NCBI GenBank assembly: GCA_963422465.1
Contig: OY730169.1
Coordinates: forward strand, 4,030,001-4,094,000
Reading direction: 5' to 3'
From: Lichina pygmaea
Lineage: Eukaryota; Ascomycota; Lichinomycetes; Lichinales; Lichinaceae
Length of the DNA stretch: 64,000 nt
The notes beneath the pieces were generated by a model, which was not told where the DNA came from, did not search any database, and worked only from the letters and a program-made list of their open reading frames with translations. The position numbers and the translations under genes are program-made. This document shows, one piece after another, positions 58,352 to 64,000 of the stretch; the first letter of the stretch is position 1, and each line of letters opens with the position of its first letter.

Positions 58352-61300
58352 TCACGTTCTCAAAAAGCCGTTGCGGTCGTACAGCTCCTCGCCGCCAGCA
58401 CGGACGGGACTACTGCCGACGCTGACAATGACACGGTCAACGCCAACGTTGCCTGCATTGCCGACTTTGCCAATGTTGCCAATGTTGCCATTGTTGCCAG
58501 TGTTGCCATTGTTGCCAGTGTTGTCAGCATTGCCAGCATTGCCAACTTTGCCAGTGTTGCCAGCACCAACGACTCGGAAGTTGCCAGCAAGTCCAGCACC
58601 AGGAGGTCCAGCGCTAGGAGGTCTAGTGCTATCAGTACCACCGATAGTGCTAGCGAGTCCAGCACCAGCATCAGCACCAGCACCAGCACCAGTAACAGTA
58701 ACAGCACCGTCGCCAAGCCCAGCAGGCATAGGCCACTGAATACCCAAGCCTATTCCAAAGGAGATCGCATCGGGCGGGTGGGCACGCGCAGGCGTGGCTG
58801 TGTTGCTATCGTTAACATCGCAGTTGCTGATGTTTCTGTGAAGACAATTGTTGTTGTGGCTGTCATTGTCGTTGTTTCTGTTGGTGGGGGTGTTCGTGGT
58901 GGCGGCGGTGGCTGTGCCATGAGTGGTAATAGCCGCAGAATCCGCACTTGAGATATCTAGGCTCGCTGAAGTGCCTTGATGGCCTGGATTACCCGCATTG
59001 CCTAGATCGTTTGGAGGAGATGCGTGGCCTGAAGAGATTAGGCCACTTGCACCCTTTGCACCAGGGCCGCCTGACTTGGCCAGGGTATATAGACCGGGGA
59101 TGACGCTGCGTGGCATCGCGGAAGCTGGCTGGCCTGCGCTGGCCAGACGAGGAGAGATACCAGGCGGGACAGCATCGGCTGCAGCAATACTAGTGATAGC
59201 ACCGGTTGTGGCACCACCAGCAGAAGCAGCACTAGTACGAGCGGGATCTGGTCTCGGCATCGCGCGGTCCTCAGAGTCTCGGACGGACGTCTCCATCTTG
59301 GACGACGGTCGCGGTCGCAGTTGCGCTCGAGGGCGGGTAGGCCTGCGTTCGGGCGGATTGATGCCGTCGCTGCCGTCGCTGCTGTTGACACTGCTCATGA
59401 TCGTCATCGCAGCGGTAGATGAAGTCTGGCGTGACGTGAGATGGCGCTGGTGCGTATGCTGCTCAGGTCTCTTTGGGCTGCCACTGCCGTTGCCGTCGAT
59501 ACAGTGCGTCTGGCGAGAAGACGGTGACGATGGTGAGGCCGTCGGAGAAGGGGACGTCGAGCTAGTCTCGCGTTTGGGTGTGCTTAGATGGCCGTTGTTC
59601 GAGACGCTCCTGTCATTGTCGGCCATGGGCCTCCTGCTTTGGATCAGCGTCGAACTGTAGACCCTCGTATCGCGGCGACTTCTGTTGGTGAAGCCATCGT
59701 TGCTGCTGCCGCCGCTGACGTGGCTCTTGAATCCAAGGCTTAGAGCGACGTCCGAGTTCACTTCACGTAGCGCCAGCGCTGAGCGGCGGATATCCCTCGT
59801 GCGAGGGCTGCGTACGATCTTCGGTGGCGTGCGAGGACCCTGAATCCTGGTTAGAGGGCGCTTCCTTTCCGGCGACGGCGTCGAGAGACGGGAGGTGCTG
59901 CACGCAGATACTGATGACGGCGATGGACTCGGGAAATCGATTGCACCAGTCGCGTGAGGCAGGGGTATCCGCGTCGGCGTCGTCGGCGACCTGGGCATGG
60001 CCAACACCCTCTGTGACAGCCTGTCATCTGGCGAGGAGCCTGGGTCCGAGCTGCCGGACCCTAGCGCGGCTGCCCAGCTGAGCAGGTTCAACGGCGCGGC
60101 TGAGAGATCACGGCTGGCTGGTCGATTAGCGCTCATGGACAGGCGACTAGGCGCAACAAGCTGGCCGCTGAGATAGGCGTCTCTGTCGCTCGCTCGTCGC
60201 GGCGTGAGCGAGAGCTGAGGCTCAAAGGTCGCCGATGACGGCGGCCGAGGCAACGGACGGGCATACGACTGCTTCCCAGTGCCATCTGACGCCGCAACGG
60301 ACGAGCGCGGACTGGCCTGCGCTGCGTCTTCTTCGGATATGGGCGAGCAAGAAGCTGGACCCAGGATGAGCGGAGGCAGATTGGAGATGCGAACGCAGTT
60401 CTGTCTCCGATGGCCCTTCTTGCGCGCGGCGCCCGCCTTCTTGAGCACAGATACCGGCGTTAGAGGTGACGATGCGCCCTTTGGGCTTGCTTCAGCGCCC
60501 GATGAACGACGGGCGGGAACGGGTGTAGAATCCCGCGGATGCCTGCGCGTCTGGAAGGGATCCGCTTGGTTGCCCGAGGTGTCTCGCAAGGGAGTACTTT
60601 GCCCAGCTTGACTATCTGTGACGCCTTTGTCTCCTGGAGGCTCATTGCTGGCCGGCGAGACCGTAGGGGTTCGCTTTGACGAGACTCGTCGTCTTGGCGG
60701 GGGAGACGGTGTTGATGGGCTGTCTCCTCCCAAGCTGAGTCCTGTCGCTCTGTGGTCTTGCGTTTTGGCGGACGCCAGGTTCTTTTCGCGCCGCACAGGG
60801 CTACCCAGCACGTTATATCCGGTGATCTTTCTAACCTCGTCGGACCTGCCCGAGGTACGGGCTTTGAATGCGGGGTGCTGAGCGCCGGCACCTTGACCAG
60901 AGTCCGATCCAAACAGTTTCGCCACATCACGGAAGCCGTGTTCTGAATGCGCCACTGGATGCGAAGCCAGACCCATAGCTGGCTGGCCATGTCGTCGCCA
61001 ATCCCTTTCTGTGGGGTTGCTCGGCGATTCCCGCAGCTTCGATGACCAGCCGGAAAAGATGTTGGCCGTCCGGTCAGGCGAAGGGGAGTCGAGATTCAAA
61101 ATGGAGCTGTTGACTGAGCTGAAGCTGGCTGGAGAAGGCATCGAGCGCACATCCACCGGCACAAAAAGCCTCTCCGCCGTCTTCCCCTGCTCTCTCTTTT
61201 CAGGAGTGGGTAGCGACGGAACGGGTTGCTGCGGGATATCTCCTGGCCATCGAGATTGTAGACTCACGGAGCGACCCGGTCGACTAGGCCGGCTGATGCT

Positions 61301-62098
61301 TGACTCGTACACCGGATTGTCATCCAGGACTTGCAGAGACTTGTAGCTATCAGATTTAGACCTCTGAAGGTCGTACTGCCGACGAGCTTCCGCCCAAGAA
61401 TCATCTGATCTAACGGACTTCTCTGGCCGATCTGCAGGAAGCTCAACGGCAGCCTGCTGTTCCGCTCGTGTCCAAGGCTCCGCATAACGAGTAGACGACG
61501 TTGGATGAACAGTTGGCGCGGCTGGCTTGATCAGGTTATCTGTGCTCGACGGGCCATGAATTGTCGGGGCCGAAAGGACGGTGTTCTTCGACTTTGACGC
61601 AGATTTTTCTGTGATTGGCGACAGGGGCTTGGGTCTGAGCTTCGCCCTTGACATTGTGCGTGATATAGGCATCGATGGTGACCGATAGAGCGGTGGCGGC
61701 CAGGACATGCTGGAAATTCGGCTGTCGCTCTTGCTCCGCACGCTTCTGGTTGGTGGTTGTCTCCCGCTGTCCCAGAGTAGTTGGCGGTGATGATTGTTCT
61801 TCCACAGTAGATATTCACGGTATCTTTCCGGCGACCTCGGCGGACGGCAAGACTCGACATCAAATGCTGACTGGGAATCATGGAGTACCTGGAAACGGCC
61901 GGAGTTCGTCCTTGGGATCCGTATCGAATGCTGACAATGGACTCCGCAGTGTGCGGCCGATGCGCGCCTTTCGCGGACTCGAAGGAACAAGACGATTGAC
62001 ATGGACAGCGTGACGAAGACCAGGACCGAGCCTCCTACGGCCATCCCGATAATCGCGCCGGAGCCAAGGACCACCCCGCCGGAGGTCTTAAAAGCCAT
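58352..62098 (-). CDS. large single-pass membrane protein with Gly-Asn repeat, unknown function
   Basis: One exon, 1248 aa. Near the N-terminus is one hydrophobic segment (GAIIGMAVGGSVLVFVTLSM, extending to about residue 40) followed by basic residues RVRERR, so a short lumenal or outer N-terminus and a cytosolic body are likely. The body is a long disordered chain rich in Ser, Pro and Arg, with many SP/TP and RxxS sites. Residues from about 1175 on form a degenerate repeat of G-N-x units (GNTGKVGNAGNADNTGN and on). The last residues, EELYDRNGFLRT, look conserved in my memory of similar fungal proteins and argue that the frame is real to its end. No enzymatic domain is visible. An intron inside the low-complexity part cannot be excluded. 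Confidence 0.72.
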   Translation of the reverse strand: MAFKTSGGVVLGSGAIIGMAVGGSVLVFVTLSMSIVLFLRVRERRASAAHCGVHCQHSIRIPRTNSGRFQVLHDSQSAFDVESCRPPRSPERYREYLLWKNNHHRQLLWDSGRQPPTRSVRSKSDSRISSMSWPPPLYRSPSMPISRTMSRAKLRPKPLSPITEKSASKSKNTVLSAPTIHGPSSTDNLIKPAAPTVHPTSSTRYAEPWTRAEQQAAVELPADRPEKSVRSDDSWAEARRQYDLQRSKSDSYKSLQVLDDNPVYESSISRPSRPGRSVSLQSRWPGDIPQQPVPSLPTPEKREQGKTAERLFVPVDVRSMPSPASFSSVNSSILNLDSPSPDRTANIFSGWSSKLRESPSNPTERDWRRHGQPAMGLASHPVAHSEHGFRDVAKLFGSDSGQGAGAQHPAFKARTSGRSDEVRKITGYNVLGSPVRREKNLASAKTQDHRATGLSLGGDSPSTPSPPPRRRVSSKRTPTVSPASNEPPGDKGVTDSQAGQSTPLRDTSGNQADPFQTRRHPRDSTPVPARRSSGAEASPKGASSPLTPVSVLKKAGAARKKGHRRQNCVRISNLPPLILGPASCSPISEEDAAQASPRSSVAASDGTGKQSYARPLPRPPSSATFEPQLSLTPRRASDRDAYLSGQLVAPSRLSMSANRPASRDLSAAPLNLLSWAAALGSGSSDPGSSPDDRLSQRVLAMPRSPTTPTRIPLPHATGAIDFPSPSPSSVSACSTSRLSTPSPERKRPLTRIQGPRTPPKIVRSPRTRDIRRSALALREVNSDVALSLGFKSHVSGGSSNDGFTNRSRRDTRVYSSTLIQSRRPMADNDRSVSNNGHLSTPKRETSSTSPSPTASPSSPSSRQTHCIDGNGSGSPKRPEQHTHQRHLTSRQTSSTAAMTIMSSVNSSDGSDGINPPERRPTRPRAQLRPRPSSKMETSVRDSEDRAMPRPDPARTSAASAGGATTGAITSIAAADAVPPGISPRLASAGQPASAMPRSVIPGLYTLAKSGGPGAKGASGLISSGHASPPNDLGNAGNPGHQGTSASLDISSADSAAITTHGTATAATTNTPTNRNNDNDSHNNNCLHRNISNCDVNDSNTATPARAHPPDAISFGIGLGIQWPMPAGLGDGAVTVTGAGAGADAGAGLASTIGGTDSTRPPSAGPPGAGLAGNFRVVGAGNTGKVGNAGNADNTGNNGNTGNNGNIGNIGKVGNAGNVGVDRVIVSVGSSPVRAGGEELYDRNGFLRT
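58470..58590 (-). repeat. coding minisatellite of 9-nt GN-x units
   Basis: About a dozen 9-nt units, each coding Gly-Asn plus one variable residue (Thr, Val, Ala, Ile or Asp in most). On the plus strand the recurring word is TTGCC followed by AGTG, ATTG or AATG. Confidence 0.75.
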
Positions 62099-63755
62099 GA
62101 CTGGACTGGAATCGACCAGATGATCAGGCCAGCTCGTGCTTGCTAATGTACGATCTCGACCAGACGGTCTTTCGGACCTGTGGCTTCAGATCCGGTTTCG
62201 TCGATGATGGCGCGGGCTCTTTGCTTATACACGAGTTAAGTAATACATTGCGAATGGCTCTCAGGTCTCCTTTTCCGGCTGACGGATGGTTTCTGGTAGT
62301 TGCCTGCTTCTCAATCGTAGACCAGTCCTCAAGCTCATGGTGGATTCCAAAAGTTGGACGGTAAATGGTCACATAAGAGTCCTCTTCACACGTCGGGAAA
62401 TGGACATATAATGGCGAGTCTGAAATATCACGGTACGCGACACTGGTCTGTAAACAAGGACGCGAGAAGATTGTAAACAAAAGGCGTGCCATTCCAGTAA
62501 AGAACGATCTCCGGCATTCCTAGGAAGCCAGACGCCATAGCGTGTCGTATCTTGCGTAGAAACGATATGCAAGGAGTCATAGAAAGGAATGTAAGAAAGA
62601 CTCTGTTTTCGCACGCTTAAGCGCCTTGCACTGATCAGGTGGCATCCACGGGAGCCTCTTTGGATGTGCGTTTGTAAAGCAAGGAGATGTACGTGAAGTC
62701 TATGAGATGGGGCATGATATTGATCCCGCCCGATCCATGGCTTCTCCACAGACCTGAAGAGTGTGAGACAAAGGGACTGTGCATTTCCATGCTTCTTGTC
62801 TCCGGCCTAGGACCACGCCACTATAGGCCCTCTCCTTGTGTCAACAGCAGGGCTTGCAGTGCACTCAAACAGAGAAGCGCTCCGACGTTCTGCGAGCATT
62901 TGTACGTATAAGACACATGCAAGTGCTGAATTAGGCGCCGCTGTCCCATCAACGCGAATATTCCTGTCCTCGGTAACCCGGTATCTTTTCTGCTTTATCA
63001 GCGGTTCATCCGCTCATGTACGGTATAGATTATATGCCGTTGCAAGAACAAGCTCCAAGGCTCCGACACCATTGTCTCCGGCTGATGTCGCTCTCTGGAT
63101 CCGAGTCAGGTGCCTTGTGTGCGTTGCTCTTCGAAGCCGTCGAAGCCGGGTGGGAGCTAGGGAACGGTAGACACATTGAAGACCAGCATCCAATCAAATG
63201 AGGAGCATTTTAACTGTTGCTTGACACTGGCCAGGTGAGGCCGAGACTTGTGGAATAGCAAGAATGCTATAATTTCATGCAGTGATCCTCGAAAAAGCTC
63301 CTCCACTGATTCAGTCTAGGATGTAATCGTGGTGTTCCTTGTTCGAAGTTTCCCTTCAGCAAGGCCACCAGTGGTGACCTCGTCCAGGGTGTAGCATGCC
63401 GCTGAACCAAGCCCCTCCCTCAACTCTCCTCGTCGACTTGACCACTTTCCCAACGTAATTGATCCAGCATATTTATCTCAGCTCAACTAGAGGCCTCGGC
63501 GAGGGCGCACGGGGCTGAATTACGAGGTAGCCTGTGAGGCGAGAGAGCAGTACCGTACGGGTAATTCGTACGGTAAATGTTGGAAAATCTTGTGCGAGTA
63601 GTGATCGTCGGACAAAGTCTTTAGACCTGCCACAACCCACCAGCAAGCTTCCCTTCAAAGCAAGCCAGTGCGTGTCCATCCCACCATGCTTTGCCATACC
63701 GTTCACCAAGCCTCCAGATCGCTCAGTTCCGCTGCCATCCACTGCGGAAGATGTA
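62099..63755. other. 1.65-kb intergenic region, no gene supported
   Basis: Upstream regions of the membrane-protein gene and the dehydrogenase. Several open frames of 70-126 codons (for example minus 62369-62749 and plus 62838-63170) have no family resemblance. TACCGTACGG occurs at 63551-63560 and TTCGTACGGTAA soon after. Confidence 0.45.
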
Positions 63756-64000
63756 ATGGCATCTCGGTCGCCGCCGTTGGCATGCTTCGGCCCTCCCTCT
63801 CACAGGTGCCATACCGGTCGAGACAAGTGAGCGGGCATCTAGTACCACGGCGAGGCTTTGTACATTCGTCCGTCAGGTCAGCTGGCAACACAATCAATGG
63901 CGGTGTTTTCAAACACGACAACACCGTTGCCCCCAAGTCCGACCGAGTGCTGCCTCTCTTCTCGCTCAAGGGCCGCACTGCAATCGTCTCGGGTGCAGGG
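63756..64000 (+). CDS. short-chain dehydrogenase/reductase, partial (runs off the window)
   Basis: Two exons are visible: 63756-63826 and 63877-64000 and on. The joined frame gives a basic, Pro/Ser-rich leader followed by VLPLFSLKGRTAIVSGAG, the first beta strand and the start of the glycine-rich NAD(P)-binding motif of the SDR family. The LFSLKG lead-in is typical of fungal SDRs near the mannitol/arabinitol dehydrogenase group. The 50-nt intron has a GTGAGC donor and a CCGTCAG acceptor and keeps frame. The N-terminal 24 residues could be a mitochondrial leader. The substrate cannot be told from what is present. Confidence 0.75.

Noticed and set aside
62369-63170. Open frames of 74-126 codons near the right end
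   Set aside because: No recognisable motif, no consistent splicing, and overlapping frames on opposite strands.

Overview
The window reads as a chromosome segment of a filamentous ascomycete (Pezizomycotina). Genes are broken by many short introns (mostly 47-70 nt, GT..AG, with CTAAC/CTGAC-like branch sites), both strands are used at random, and intergenic regions are short. Some traits (short introns, TACGGAGTA-type words between genes) would fit Eurotiomycetes, but I cannot fix the class. Exon joins were worked out by hand from splice signals, frame and family resemblance; in every multi-exon model reported the exons sum to a whole number of codons.

Region by region. 1-1522: low-complexity DNA. 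1523-4858: RPT5 (26S proteasome ATPase) and a PRMT1-type arginine methyltransferase, both minus. 5532-19243: the core of the window, a divergent siderophore pair: sidA (L-ornithine N5-monooxygenase, minus) and a 3494-residue ferrichrome/ferricrocin-type NRPS (sidC type, plus). Their shared promoter carries two exact, oppositely oriented matches to the iron-regulatory GATA-factor motif ATCWGATAA. 19546-22968: SSF1 and RRP3, two ribosome-biogenesis genes sharing one promoter. 23339-25270: AGM1 (UDP-GlcNAc synthesis). 25870-25971: tRNA-Ala(UGC) with a 30-nt intron. 26156-27286: PER1 (GPI-anchor remodelling). 27379-29640: a 5'-truncated LINE. 29890-32093: MUS81. 32985-35283: a decayed caspase-like (clan CD) gene with RIP-like repeats beside it. 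35545-37240: TRM61. 38014-39755: AIM6-like secreted PLC-like protein. 40632-44743: SYG1-type SPX-EXS phosphate exporter. 46673-49657: an esterase-fold protein lacking its catalytic serine, tail to tail with a mitochondrial Mmc1-like membrane protein. 50200-52260: calcineurin A. 52920-53330: a second LINE 3' fragment. 53694-54397: small secreted cysteine-containing protein. 55288-55638: doubtful short gene. 56166-57404: pICln-like protein. 58352-62098: large single-pass membrane protein with a Gly-Asn repeat. 63756-64000: start of a short-chain dehydrogenase running off the window.

Functionally, only sidA and the NRPS form an obvious pathway unit: SidA makes N5-hydroxy-ornithine, an acetyltransferase encoded elsewhere would acylate it, and the NRPS would join three acylated hydroxy-ornithines with three small neutral residues into a cyclic intracellular siderophore. 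The rest are housekeeping genes with no visible common purpose. The most notable points are the two-adenylation-domain NRPS with the same phase-0 intron in all four condensation domains, the paired iron-response sites, the covarying 3' hairpin and variable tetranucleotide tails of the two LINE copies, the esterase-like pseudoenzyme, several 14-20-nt exons, and a GC-AG intron in PER1.
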